From assembly GCF_900547735.1 (NCBI RefSeq), contig NZ_URHZ01000051.1, positions 1 through 40,613 on the forward strand: a DNA stretch of 40,613 bases. Direction: 5' to 3'. The notes under the pieces are model-generated. The model had not been told where the DNA came from. It ran no database searches and saw nothing but the letters and a program-made list of their open reading frames with translations. Shown piece by piece: positions 26,318 through 34,941 of the stretch. The DNA comes from an uncultured Clostridium sp. (GTDB taxonomy: Bacteria; Bacillota; Clostridia; Lachnospirales; Lachnospiraceae). The stretch's first letter is position 1. The number at the start of each line of letters is the position of its first letter. The position numbers and the translations under genes are program-made.

Positions 26318-27424
26318 ATGACTGCTTCAAAAGTTTACTACACAAACTTAAGGGCTACATTTTCAGAAAATCTTCTTCAGAAACTGGCCCGTCTCGTGAA
26401 GAGAGCTGGTATGCTGGAACAGATTGATTTTAAAAACCAGTACACCGCCATCAAAATCCACTTCGGGGAGCCGGGTAACCTGGCTTATCTGCGCCCCAAC
26501 TATTCCAAGGTCATTGTGGATTTGATCAAGGAACAGGGCGGCAAGGTCTTTCTCACCGACTGCAACACCCTCTATGTGGGAGGACGTAAAAATGCACTGG
26601 ATCACCTGGATTCAGCCTACACGAACGGATACAATCCTTTTACCACCGGCTGTCATCTTCTGATTGCCGATGGTCTTAAAGGTACGGACGATGTCCTGGT
26701 ACCAATCGACGGGGAATATGTAAAGGAAGCTAAAATTGGACGCGCCATCATGGATGCGGATATTTTTATCTCATTAAGCCATTTCAAGGGACATGAAGCC
26801 ACCGGCTTCGGCGGAGCTTTGAAGAATATCGGCATGGGCTGCGGTTCCCGGGCCGGAAAGATGGAGATGCACAATGCCACCAGCCCCTTTGTCCTGACAA
26901 AACGCTGTATCGGCTGCGGAGCCTGCACACGCAATTGTGCCCATGATGCAATTACCATTACAGACAGAAAAGCATCGATTGATTCCGATAAATGTGTGGG
27001 ATGCGGCCGCTGTATCGGTGTCTGTCCGGTGGATGCCGTTGCAAACCGCGGTGATGAGTCCAATGACATCTTAAATAAGAAAATTGCGGAATATTCCTAT
27101 GCCGTATTAAAAGACAGACCTCATTTCCACATCAGCCTCGTGGTGGATGTATCGCCATACTGTGACTGCCATGCGGAAAACGATGCCGCTATTATCCCCA
27201 ACGTGGGAATGTTTGCTTCCTTTGATCCGGTTGCCCTCGACATGGCCTGTGCCGATGCCGTAAACAGACAGCCTGCCATTCCGGGAACCATTCTGGATGA
27301 GCGTGAGCACTGCCACCATGACCATTTTACGGATATCCATCCCGAGACAAACTGGAAGGTGGCTCTGGAACATGCTGAGAAGCTGGGGATTGGGTCGATG
27401 GAGTATGAATTAATTGAGATTTGA
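26318..27424 (+). CDS. DUF362 protein with two [4Fe-4S] ferredoxin motifs
   Basis: This 368-residue cytoplasmic iron-sulfur protein has an N-terminal DUF362 domain (about 1-185, with IKIHFGEPGN, ISLSHFKGHE and the glycine-rich FGGALKNIGMGCGSRAGK). A classic 2[4Fe-4S] ferredoxin module is inserted in it: Cys197, 200, 203, 207 and Cys226, 229, 232, 236, each CxxCxxCxxxC. The rest of DUF362 (240-368) resumes with FDPVALDMACADAVN. These proteins are common in strict anaerobes; the electron donor and acceptor are unknown. The ATG follows GGGAGG with a 6-nt spacer. The TGA stop is the first base triplet of repeat copy C. Confidence 0.93.
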   Translation: MTASKVYYTNLRATFSENLLQKLARLVKRAGMLEQIDFKNQYTAIKIHFGEPGNLAYLRPNYSKVIVDLIKEQGGKVFLTDCNTLYVGGRKNALDHLDSAYTNGYNPFTTGCHLLIADGLKGTDDVLVPIDGEYVKEAKIGRAIMDADIFISLSHFKGHEATGFGGALKNIGMGCGSRAGKMEMHNATSPFVLTKRCIGCGACTRNCAHDAITITDRKASIDSDKCVGCGRCIGVCPVDAVANRGDESNDILNKKIAEYSYAVLKDRPHFHISLVVDVSPYCDCHAENDAAIIPNVGMFASFDPVALDMACADAVNRQPAIPGTILDEREHCHHDHFTDIHPETNWKVALEHAEKLGIGSMEYELIEI

Positions 27425-27775
27425 TGAAAAATGAGAACGCCGCCGGGACGGCCGGGGGGCGGAATGGTGAGGGGGAGGTTGTGAGTCTTCAGTCCCGGGC
27501 GTTAGGCTGTCGCGGGTGGGGAAGCCGGGCAGAAAAAGATTCCTCCGGGAAACGCTTGCGCTCTTCGAAGTGCATAACGGTACTAACCTCGAAAAAACCT
27601 CGGTAAGTGCCGATGAACTTCAGGTTCCCTGCGGAATCTTTTTCTCCCTTCTTCCCCACAGGAAGGTTATGGCCCGGGACTGAAGACGCCGAGTGTATCG
27701 CATACCACTCCGCTCCGGCCTGCGGCAGCTGGTTGTTCTGATTTTTCTTGGGGTGGAGGATCGGGGCGGGGCGGC
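27422..27775 (+). repeat. Dispersed intergenic repeat, copy C (complete long form)
   Basis: The left border TGATGAAAAATGAG starts at the stop codon of the DUF362 gene and leads into a G-rich tract. Left arm GTCTTCAGTCCCG is at 27485-27497 and right arm CGGGACTGAAGAC at 27675-27687. Between them the arms continue to pair: GGTGGGGAAG with CTTCCCCAC, AGAAAAAGATTCC with GGAATCTTTTTCT, and CGGTACTAACC (27578-27588) with GGTAAGTGCCG (27602-27612), leaving a 13-nt loop. The 203-nt segment can thus form one long imperfect hairpin. A conserved tail (27688-27740) matches copy A. It fills most of the 389-nt gap before the S66 peptidase gene; no other gene was seen. The right boundary is approximate. Confidence 0.8.
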
Positions 27776-27813
27776 GTTGTTTTCATTTTCCGCGTACGAT
27801 TCAGGCTGCCGCG

Positions 27814-28863
27814 TTATATGGTTGGATTTTCTAAGAAACGGATTGTTTTGTTTTCGCAGTTGAGTTCCGCTTCTATTCCGTACGGAATTATGGCAATCGG
27901 TTTGGCGTGTCCGAAGTTTACATTGTAGAAGATTGGCAGTTCCGGCAGGTTTTCTTCGTTTTCTATGACTTCTTTTATTACCTTTTTGTATTCTTCGTAA
28001 TAGACTTCTCCCTGGGGTTTGCCTACTATGATTCCGTTTAGGGTCTTGAGGATTCCCTGGGCGGACATGGCTCTCAGGGTTCGTTTGACGAATTCCGGAG
28101 AGGGCTTTTCTTCGCTTGTTTCGATGAACAGAATGGCCCCCTTCCACTCGTCCGGTGCGGGCCAGATTTTAGTGCCGTTTGCCATCATGAACACGTCGAT
28201 ACAGCCGCCCAGAAGGTGCCCCCTTACCGTCCCGGAACCGTTGATGATTTCATAGCCGTGGACATCCTCTTTCATCCTGTACATGGTATTTATACTGCTC
28301 TCCTGCCAGGGAATAAAGTCGTCGCTCCATTGGCGGCTTGGGTGAAGAGTATAGGATTCCCACTCTCCGAAAAGCAAATCACGAACGGCCTTTTTTGTAT
28401 AACCGGCCATATCCACATAATCCCCAAACTCGCCCAGGATACTGGGACCATAGAATGAGACAAGACCGGCTTTATACATCATAAAATGATTGATGGTACT
28501 GTCGGAATAACCCATGAATATCTTGGGGTGATTGCGGATTACATCAAAGTCAATATACGGAAGAATGCGGATCGTATCATCGCCTCCAATGGCACAAAAC
28601 ACCGCCGAAACCGTATCATCCCCAAACGCCTCCATCAAATCCCCTGCCCGCAGTTCCGGATGGCGGTCAATAAACTCACTTCCCTTTAATGCATGCTCCA
28701 TACAGACCACCTTCAGCCCAAATTCCTGTTCCAGCCTGTCCTTCGCAATAAAAAAGCGGTGAATCAGCTCCTCATCCCCCAAACCTCCCCAGGATAAACT
28801 CACAACCGCAACCGTATCTCCCCTCTTTAGCCTCTTCGGCTTTAACCTCTCCGACTTCATCAT
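27814..28863 (-). CDS. Peptidase S66 family, LD-carboxypeptidase-like
   Basis: This 349-residue serine peptidase resembles LdcA/MccF, enzymes that trim the terminal D-Ala from cell-wall tetrapeptides or cleave microcin C-like peptides. The nucleophile is Ser120 in MGYSDST. Other family motifs are GDTVAVVSLS at the N-terminus, CAIGGDDTIRILPYID, SFYGPSILGEFG, GHLLGGCIDV and NFGHAKPIAIIPYGIEAEL. There is no signal peptide, which fits the cytoplasmic recycling role of LdcA. I start it at the ATG at 28861-28863 with GGGAGG 8 nt upstream; the frame is open eight codons further. The substrate (muropeptide or toxic peptide) is not resolved by sequence. Confidence 0.92.
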   Translation of the reverse strand: MMKSERLKPKRLKRGDTVAVVSLSWGGLGDEELIHRFFIAKDRLEQEFGLKVVCMEHALKGSEFIDRHPELRAGDLMEAFGDDTVSAVFCAIGGDDTIRILPYIDFDVIRNHPKIFMGYSDSTINHFMMYKAGLVSFYGPSILGEFGDYVDMAGYTKKAVRDLLFGEWESYTLHPSRQWSDDFIPWQESSINTMYRMKEDVHGYEIINGSGTVRGHLLGGCIDVFMMANGTKIWPAPDEWKGAILFIETSEEKPSPEFVKRTLRAMSAQGILKTLNGIIVGKPQGEVYYEEYKKVIKEVIENEENLPELPIFYNVNFGHAKPIAIIPYGIEAELNCENKTIRFLENPTI

Positions 28864-28918
28864 CCAGACATCCTCCCTTAAAAACAAAAAAAGCCTGCCC
28901 CTTAATCAAAAAAGAAAC

Positions 28919-28954
28919 AAACTCTATCCATAAAACCCACTCATATTAGAGTTT
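28919..28954. repeat. AT-rich inverted repeat upstream of the S66 peptidase gene
   Basis: AAACTCTA (28919-28926) and TAGAGTTT (28947-28954) are perfect inverses 20 nt apart, followed on the minus strand by a T-rich run. It may be a second weak terminator for polC or an operator for the S66 gene. Confidence 0.4.
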
Positions 28955-28992
28955 CCGCCAAAAAAGCAGAAACAGCCACTCTCCCCTCCCCC

Positions 28993-29023
28993 AAAAAAGA
29001 GGCTGTCATCATCGCCAACAGCC
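28993..29023 (-). terminator. Rho-independent terminator after polC
   Basis: On the minus strand GGCTGT (29018-29023), an 11-nt loop and ACAGCC (29001-29006) are followed by TCTTTTTT. It lies about 150 nt beyond the polC stop, on the far side of repeat copy D, possibly in the element's right end. Confidence 0.7.
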
Positions 29024-29024
29024 C

Positions 29025-29179
29025 CAGGGACGGGGCGGACAGCAGCCCCGGCGTCTTCGGTCCCGGTCATAGCCTGCCCGGATTCCCCACCCGCGACACC
29101 CCCCCGGGACCGAAGACTCACTCACTCCTACTCACCGCCCCGTCCCTGTACTGTAGGCGGCAACCTCATTTTTCCATCA
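29025..29179 (-). repeat. Dispersed intergenic repeat, copy D (compact form, minus orientation)
   Basis: Read on the minus strand the copy begins with TGATGGAAAAATGAG exactly at the polC stop codon. The arms are GTCTTCGGTCCCG and CGGGACCGAAGAC (plus-strand 29053-29065 and 29105-29117), only 39 nt apart. Compared with the other copies, both arms carry the same change (A to G and the matching T to C), so pairing is kept. An outer perfect 14-bp inverted repeat, CAGGGACGGGGCGG (29025-29038) with its inverse (29135-29148), encloses it. With the terminator beyond, this fills the 313-nt polC to S66 gap. Confidence 0.75.
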
Positions 29180-32100
29180 CATCACCATATCAAACAACGA
29201 AAGCTGATTACTCTCCGGCAGCGATCCCAGCAGCCCCAGTTCGCCCATCAAATCGCAAACCGTCTTTGTCACCTTCGTACGGTTGATAAAGTCCTCTTTT
29301 GAAAGGAACGGTCCGTCCTCCGCGGCAAACACGATGGCGTCGGCCGCTTTCTCGCCCAGTCCGTCGATACTGCTTAAGGAAGGCATCAGTTTGTCGTCTA
29401 CAATCTGGAAACTTCGGGCGCTGGCCTTAAAAATGTCAATCGGCGTAAACTCGTATCCTCTGGCATACATCTCCTGAACGATTCTCATGTCGCGGAGCGT
29501 ATCCTGTTCTTTCTTTGAGAGGGTATCCGCTCTCTTTTTATAATCGGCGAGATGGTATTCCAGCTTCTCACGTCCCTGGCACATCAGGACGTAGGAAAAA
29601 CCGCTGGCACGGATACTGAAGAATGCCGCGTAGTAAGCCAGTGGATAAAATACTTTACAGTAGGCAATACGCCAGGCCATCATAACATAGGCCGCCGCAT
29701 GCGCTTTCGGGAACATGTATTTAATCTTTTTACACGACCAGACATACCAGTCCGGTACGCCGTGGTCGGTCATCTCTTTAATCCATTCGTCTTTCAGGCC
29801 TTTTCCTTTACGCACGCTCTCCATGATGGTGAATGCCAGGCCCTCCTCCAGGCCCATGCTGATCAGGTAGACCATGATATCGTCTCGCGTACAGATGGCG
29901 GTCTGAATCGTTGCCTTTCCCTCCTGGATCAGGGTCTGGGCATTGCCCAGCCACACGTCAGTACCGTGAGACAGACCGGAAATACGCACCAAATCCGAGA
30001 AATACTTCGGCTGGGCGTCGATTAACATCTGCATGGCAAAGTCGGTACCGAACTCCGGGATTCCGAGGGCGCCCAGTTTACAGCCGCCGATATCCTCCGG
30101 CTCGATTCCGAGGGCCGACGTATTCTGGAACAGGCTCATAACCTCTTTGGAATCCAGCGGGAAATCCGTCAGAGGATCTTTTCCCGTCAAATCCTGGAGC
30201 ATTCGGATCATGGTCGGATCATCGTGTCCCAGTATATCGAGTTTCAAAAGGTTGTGGTCAATTGAATGGTAATCGAAATGGGTCGTGACCGTCTTAGTCG
30301 TCATATCGTCGGCCGGGTGCTGGACCGGGGTAAAGGAATAGATCTCCTCCCCATGGGGAAGTACGATGATACCTCCCGGATGCTGTCCCGTCGTCCTTCT
30401 GACTCCGACGCAGCCGCCGACAATCCTGTCTATCTCACAGCGGCGTTTTCTCTGGCCTCTGTCCTCATAATATCCCTTCACATAGCCGTACGCCGTTTTA
30501 TCGGCCAGCGTGCCGATTGTCCCGGCGCGGAAGGTCTGCCCTTTGCCGAAGATAACCTCCGTGTAAGTATGGGCCCGGCTCTGGTACTCTCCCGAGAAGT
30601 TAAGGTCGATATCAGGCTCCTTATCTCCCTTGAATCCAAGGAATGTCTCGAACGGGATATCGAATCCGTCCTTTGTCAAAGGTTCCCCGCAGACAGGGCA
30701 TTTCTTGTCCGGCATATCACAGCCGGCCATACCCGAAAACTTCTTTACCTCAGCCGAGTCAAAATCATAATAGTGGCATTTTGTACAGTAATAATGAGGA
30801 CTCAGCGGATTTACCTCCGTGATACCCGACATCGTAGCCACCAGGGACGAACCTACGGAACCCCTCGAGCCTACCAGATAGCCGTCCTCATTGGACTTCC
30901 AAACCAGTTTCTGCGCAATGATATACATAACGGCAAAACCGTTGGAAATAATGGAGTTCAGCTCTCTTTCCAGACGGGCCACCACAATCTGCGGAAGGTC
31001 TTCGCCATACATTTCATGAGCTCTGTTATAACAGATGTTTCTCAGCGTCTCATCCGAGTTCGGGATGACCGGAGCACATTTATCCGGCCGGACAGGCTCA
31101 ATCCGCTCGCACATTGCGGCAATCTTCCTCGTATTGGTGATTACCACCTCCTCGGCTTTGTCGCTACCCAGGTATTCAAATTCTTTCAGCATCTCCTCCG
31201 TCGTACGGAGGTAAAGAGGCGCCTGATCGTCGGCATCCTTAAATCCCTTACTGGACATGATAATCCTCCGGTAGACCTCGTCCTCCGGATCCAGAAAATG
31301 CACATCGCAGGTCGCGCAGACCGGTTTGTTAAACTGCACTCCCAGGTCCACAATCTTGCGGTTAATGTCTTTTAAGTCTTCCTCGGAGCTTATCGGGCTC
31401 TTTTCATCCCTGAGCATAAATGCGTTGTTGCCCAGGGGCTGTATCTCCAGATAGTCGTAGAAATCCACAATCTTATGTATCTCGGTATCCGGCACTCCGC
31501 GAAGCAGCGCCTGATAAAGCTCCCCGGCCTCACAGGCGGAACCGATGATGAGTCCCTCCCTGTACTGGGTCAGCAGGCTTCTCGGAATTCTCGGCCTTCT
31601 AGCAAAATAGGTCAGGTTGGACTCCGAGACGAGGCGGTACAGGTTAATACGGCCCACATCATTCTTCGCCAGCAGGATAATATGGTAGGTGGGCATCTTT
31701 CGGATCATCTCCACCGTCATTTTGCTGAGCGCATTAAGCTGCGTGAGGTCAAAAATATCGCGTTCCTTAAGCATCTTGATAAAACGGACAAAGATTTCGG
31801 CCGTAGCCCCGGCATCGTCCACCGCCCTGTGATGGTTTGCCAGTGAAATCTTAAGTTCCTTGGCAACCGTATCCAGCTTAAACCGGTTCAGGTTCGGCAG
31901 AAGCACGCGGGCCAGTGAAACCGTATCCAATACGGTCGGGTTGAATTCCAGGCCCTGCTGCCCCGCATTTTCCTTTATAAAACTGATGTCAAAACCAGCA
32001 TTATGGGCAACCATAACCGCGCCCTCACAGAATTCCAGAAATTCCGGCAGGACCTTCTCTATTTTGGGCGCATCCAAAACCATGTTGTCATTGATTCCGG

Positions 32101-33727
32101 TCAGCTTTTCAATCTCAAATGGGATGGGCACGTCGGGATTGACGAAACTGCTGAATCTGCCGACAATCTTTCCTTCCTCCACCCTGACCGCGCCGATTTC
32201 AATAATCTTGTTTTTGACGGGACTGAAGCCCGTAGTCTCGATATCGAAAACGACACAGGTATGATCCAGAGTCTGTCCGGCGCCGTTCTCAACCAGGTCT
32301 TTCATATCATCGACCAGATATCCCTCCACGCCGTAGAGGACCTTGAAATTATCTCCCCTCTCCACCGAATGGTTGGCGTCCGGGAATGACTGGGCGCAGC
32401 CGTGGTCCGTGACCGCCATGGCATCCATTCCCCACTGCTTGGCCCTTTTAATCAGGTCCTTGACCTCGGACACGCCGTCCATATCGCTCATCTTTGTATG
32501 GCAGTGGAGTTCCACTCTTTTAACCGGGGCATTGTCCATGCGCTTCGTCGTAAAGTCCTCGCACTTCTTGATTCCCACAACAGAACCGATGGTAAGTTCA
32601 CCGTCAAAACGGTCGATGTTGGCCACGCCCTTCAGTCTGACAAACTGCCCCGCCTTCGTCGCGTTCTTCAGATCTTCCAGAGAATCCTCACGGGCAAATA
32701 TTTTGACGCTGATCGTATCGGTAAAGTCACTGATACTGAAAATAAAGAGGGAATTTCCGCTCCGGAGTTCCCTGACATCCGTGGCAAAAATCTTTCCGCG
32801 GATGACAACCTCGCCGATCTCGCCCTCTATCTTCTCGATCTCCGTAGATTCCTCATCGAAATCACGGCCGTAAAGGACATCGGGATTGTCCGATTTCTTG
32901 CCGTAGCCCGAACGGCGGTACTCCTTCTTGCCGTCCCTGCCGCCAAAATCTCCTTTTCCCTTTTTCCCGTTCTGATCGCCACCCTGTTTTCCCTGGGCGG
33001 CTCTTCCGCCCGCTTCGGGGGAAGCTTTCTGTTTCTTCTCCGCCTGGAAATTGAGATCTCCAACCGGTTTCAGCACCGTGCTGCCCTCGTCAAAGGGCAG
33101 ATCCGCCGCCGGAGCGGAGGAATCTCCCTGCATCTGCGGCTCTGATCCGCCGCCGTAAGACGCCTGGGCGCCATCCTGATTCATATAAATGACGGCCGGT
33201 TCGTCCTCCACCCTCTTTCTCACCTGTGCAGGACGGTATGTAAGCTTTACTTCCATCGGAATATTACAGCGTTCCGTAAAAATCTTCTCCAGAATCCGCA
33301 CCAGCTCCGGCGCTTTGTCCTTCGTGATCATCGTATCTTCCAGCTCCATCGTCAGAAGATCCTTTTCATCAAAGGCAAGCTCGGCCTTGCGGAACATGTT
33401 GTACAGGAGAATGCTGTAGTTTTTAAGCTCCATCAGGATACTGTCGCGGTATACGTCCATCAGTTTCCTTGGCGTATACTGGCCGGACAGATGGTATTTC
33501 TCCAGAATTTTGATTGTAACCGCTTTTCCGGGGAAGAGCTGGGATTTAATGCCCTCCTCCAGCTTATAGATATTCTGTTTGTGAATCAGTCTGGGACTGT
33601 CGATATAAATGCGGATAGAGCTTCTATCCCTGGTCGTGGCCACCTTCTCCACTTTAACCAGCTCAAAAAGCTCTCTCACATTATCTGCAATATGTAAATC
33701 AGGAAATACTTCCAAAAACGCTTTCAT
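29177..33727 (-). CDS. polC: DNA polymerase III alpha subunit, Gram-positive PolC type
   Basis: This is the replicative DNA polymerase with built-in 3'-5' proofreading, 1,516 residues. In order: N-terminal domain (1-190), a Gly/Lys/Gln-rich linker (about 200-300), an OB fold (about 300-400), PHP motif VELHCHTKMSDMDG (about 407), a DnaQ-type exonuclease inserted in PHP with VVFDIETTGF (about 492), HNAGFDISF and HHRAVDDA, then the PHP remainder, a zinc-binding cluster CTKCHYYDFD...CPVCGEP (about 980-1,012), and palm and fingers with EPDIDLNFSGEYQ. The C-terminus ends in QLSLFD, resembling a beta-clamp binding motif. B. subtilis PolC has 1,437 residues; the linker accounts for much of the difference. 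It is last in the housekeeping run, 65 nt after ispG. Confidence 0.97.
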   Translation of the reverse strand: MKAFLEVFPDLHIADNVRELFELVKVEKVATTRDRSSIRIYIDSPRLIHKQNIYKLEEGIKSQLFPGKAVTIKILEKYHLSGQYTPRKLMDVYRDSILMELKNYSILLYNMFRKAELAFDEKDLLTMELEDTMITKDKAPELVRILEKIFTERCNIPMEVKLTYRPAQVRKRVEDEPAVIYMNQDGAQASYGGGSEPQMQGDSSAPAADLPFDEGSTVLKPVGDLNFQAEKKQKASPEAGGRAAQGKQGGDQNGKKGKGDFGGRDGKKEYRRSGYGKKSDNPDVLYGRDFDEESTEIEKIEGEIGEVVIRGKIFATDVRELRSGNSLFIFSISDFTDTISVKIFAREDSLEDLKNATKAGQFVRLKGVANIDRFDGELTIGSVVGIKKCEDFTTKRMDNAPVKRVELHCHTKMSDMDGVSEVKDLIKRAKQWGMDAMAVTDHGCAQSFPDANHSVERGDNFKVLYGVEGYLVDDMKDLVENGAGQTLDHTCVVFDIETTGFSPVKNKIIEIGAVRVEEGKIVGRFSSFVNPDVPIPFEIEKLTGINDNMVLDAPKIEKVLPEFLEFCEGAVMVAHNAGFDISFIKENAGQQGLEFNPTVLDTVSLARVLLPNLNRFKLDTVAKELKISLANHHRAVDDAGATAEIFVRFIKMLKERDIFDLTQLNALSKMTVEMIRKMPTYHIILLAKNDVGRINLYRLVSESNLTYFARRPRIPRSLLTQYREGLIIGSACEAGELYQALLRGVPDTEIHKIVDFYDYLEIQPLGNNAFMLRDEKSPISSEEDLKDINRKIVDLGVQFNKPVCATCDVHFLDPEDEVYRRIIMSSKGFKDADDQAPLYLRTTEEMLKEFEYLGSDKAEEVVITNTRKIAAMCERIEPVRPDKCAPVIPNSDETLRNICYNRAHEMYGEDLPQIVVARLERELNSIISNGFAVMYIIAQKLVWKSNEDGYLVGSRGSVGSSLVATMSGITEVNPLSPHYYCTKCHYYDFDSAEVKKFSGMAGCDMPDKKCPVCGEPLTKDGFDIPFETFLGFKGDKEPDIDLNFSGEYQSRAHTYTEVIFGKGQTFRAGTIGTLADKTAYGYVKGYYEDRGQRKRRCEIDRIVGGCVGVRRTTGQHPGGIIVLPHGEEIYSFTPVQHPADDMTTKTVTTHFDYHSIDHNLLKLDILGHDDPTMIRMLQDLTGKDPLTDFPLDSKEVMSLFQNTSALGIEPEDIGGCKLGALGIPEFGTDFAMQMLIDAQPKYFSDLVRISGLSHGTDVWLGNAQTLIQEGKATIQTAICTRDDIMVYLISMGLEEGLAFTIMESVRKGKGLKDEWIKEMTDHGVPDWYVWSCKKIKYMFPKAHAAAYVMMAWRIAYCKVFYPLAYYAAFFSIRASGFSYVLMCQGREKLEYHLADYKKRADTLSKKEQDTLRDMRIVQEMYARGYEFTPIDIFKASARSFQIVDDKLMPSLSSIDGLGEKAADAIVFAAEDGPFLSKEDFINRTKVTKTVCDLMGELGLLGSLPESNQLSLFDMVM

Positions 33728-33792
33728 TCCATCACCTTATTTTTCATTCCCGCAATCTAAGCGCCTTTCTTCGCGGCTCTTATCCTGTATTA

Positions 33793-34857
33793 TTACAGTT
33801 TTCCGGCCAGCCTGTCAAGTTCTTCTTTGAGAGCAGGCAAAAGTTGTTCTTCCGGCACCTTTTTAAGTACCTCGCCCCTTTTAATCAGCAGTCCTTCCCC
33901 GATTCCGCCGGCAATTCCAAGATCGGCTTCCCTGGCCTCCCCGGGTCCATTTACCACGCAGCCCATGACGGCCACCTTGATATCCAGATCATATTCCTGA
34001 ACCATGGTTTCCACCTTGTTTGCGAGTCCAATCAGATCGATGCTGGTTCTTCCGCAGGTCGGACAGGAAACGACCTCGATGCCGCCCTTTCTGAGACCCA
34101 AAGTGCGCAGAATCAGCTTCGCGGACTTCACTTCCTCCACCGGGCTCCCCGTCAGCGAAACGCGGATGGTATCGCCGATTCCCTGATTTAAAATAAGGCC
34201 CAGGCCGACGGCCGACTTGATGTTGCCGGAAAGCAGGGTCCCCGCCTCCGTGATGCCCACATGAAGCGGGTATCTCGTCTTCTTTGCAATCAGTTCATGC
34301 GCTTTTACGCACATCAATACATCGGAGGACTTAATGCTGATTACGAGGTTGTCATATCCCATCCTCTCAATCAGCGCCACCTTTTCAAGGGCGCTCCGGG
34401 TAATTCCCTCCGCCGTCACGCCTCCGTATTCTTCTATCAGGTGTTTTTCCAGGGAACCGCTGTTGACGCCCACCCGGATCGGAATGCCATACTCCTTCGC
34501 CTTATCCACAACGGCCTGGACGCGCTCCTCAGCCCCAATATTGCCCGGGTTAATCCGGATCTTGTCGGCCCCGCACTCGATGGAGGCGATTGCCAGACGG
34601 TAATCAAAATGGATATCCGCCACCAGCGGAATCCGGATCGCCCTCTTGATCTCCGTCAGGGCCATGGCCGCTTCCATCGTCGGAACCGCCACACGGATGA
34701 TGTCACAGCCCGCATTCTGCAGTTCCAGAATCTGGGCGACCGTTGCTTTTACATCCTCTGTCTTCGTATTGCACATCGACTGGATCAGAATCGGATTTCC
34801 GCCTCCAATAACCTTTTTTCCAATCTGAACCGTCTTCGTTTCATCTCTGTACGCCAT
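33793..34857 (-). CDS. ispG: 4-hydroxy-3-methylbut-2-enyl diphosphate synthase (flavodoxin/ferredoxin)
   Basis: This 354-residue [4Fe-4S] enzyme carries out the penultimate step of the MEP isoprenoid pathway, reducing MEcPP to HMBPP. The N-terminal TIM-barrel part has QSMCNTKTEDV, VADIHFDYRLA and RINPGNIG. The C-terminal cluster domain has SCPTCGRTSIDL and MGCVVNGPGEAREAD, which supply the three cluster cysteines. I place the start at the ATG at 34855-34857 with GGGAGG 6 nt upstream; the frame is open 14 codons further. With dxr two genes upstream, it supplies precursors for undecaprenyl phosphate, whose synthase uppS is in the same run. Confidence 0.96.
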   Translation of the reverse strand: MAYRDETKTVQIGKKVIGGGNPILIQSMCNTKTEDVKATVAQILELQNAGCDIIRVAVPTMEAAMALTEIKRAIRIPLVADIHFDYRLAIASIECGADKIRINPGNIGAEERVQAVVDKAKEYGIPIRVGVNSGSLEKHLIEEYGGVTAEGITRSALEKVALIERMGYDNLVISIKSSDVLMCVKAHELIAKKTRYPLHVGITEAGTLLSGNIKSAVGLGLILNQGIGDTIRVSLTGSPVEEVKSAKLILRTLGLRKGGIEVVSCPTCGRTSIDLIGLANKVETMVQEYDLDIKVAVMGCVVNGPGEAREADLGIAGGIGEGLLIKRGEVLKKVPEEQLLPALKEELDRLAGKL

Positions 34858-34941
34858 CTTAAACCTCCCGTGTACCCGGCACCGCGCCGTATAAACCATC
34901 CACAGTTCAATCTCTGTTCATGATGCAATACGGTGCTGCCG

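Noticed and set aside
27620..28147. 175-codon minus-strand frame
   Set aside because: It runs through repeat copy C and an alternative frame of the S66 peptidase gene, with Arg/Pro-rich shadow composition.
27422..29179. CRISPR-like interpretation of the repeated GTCTTCAGTCCCG motif
   Set aside because: The copies are dispersed and inverted rather than regularly spaced, there are no spacers, and no cas genes are present.
30266..31375. 369-codon frame on the plus strand
   Set aside because: It is entirely antisense to polC with no recognisable domain.
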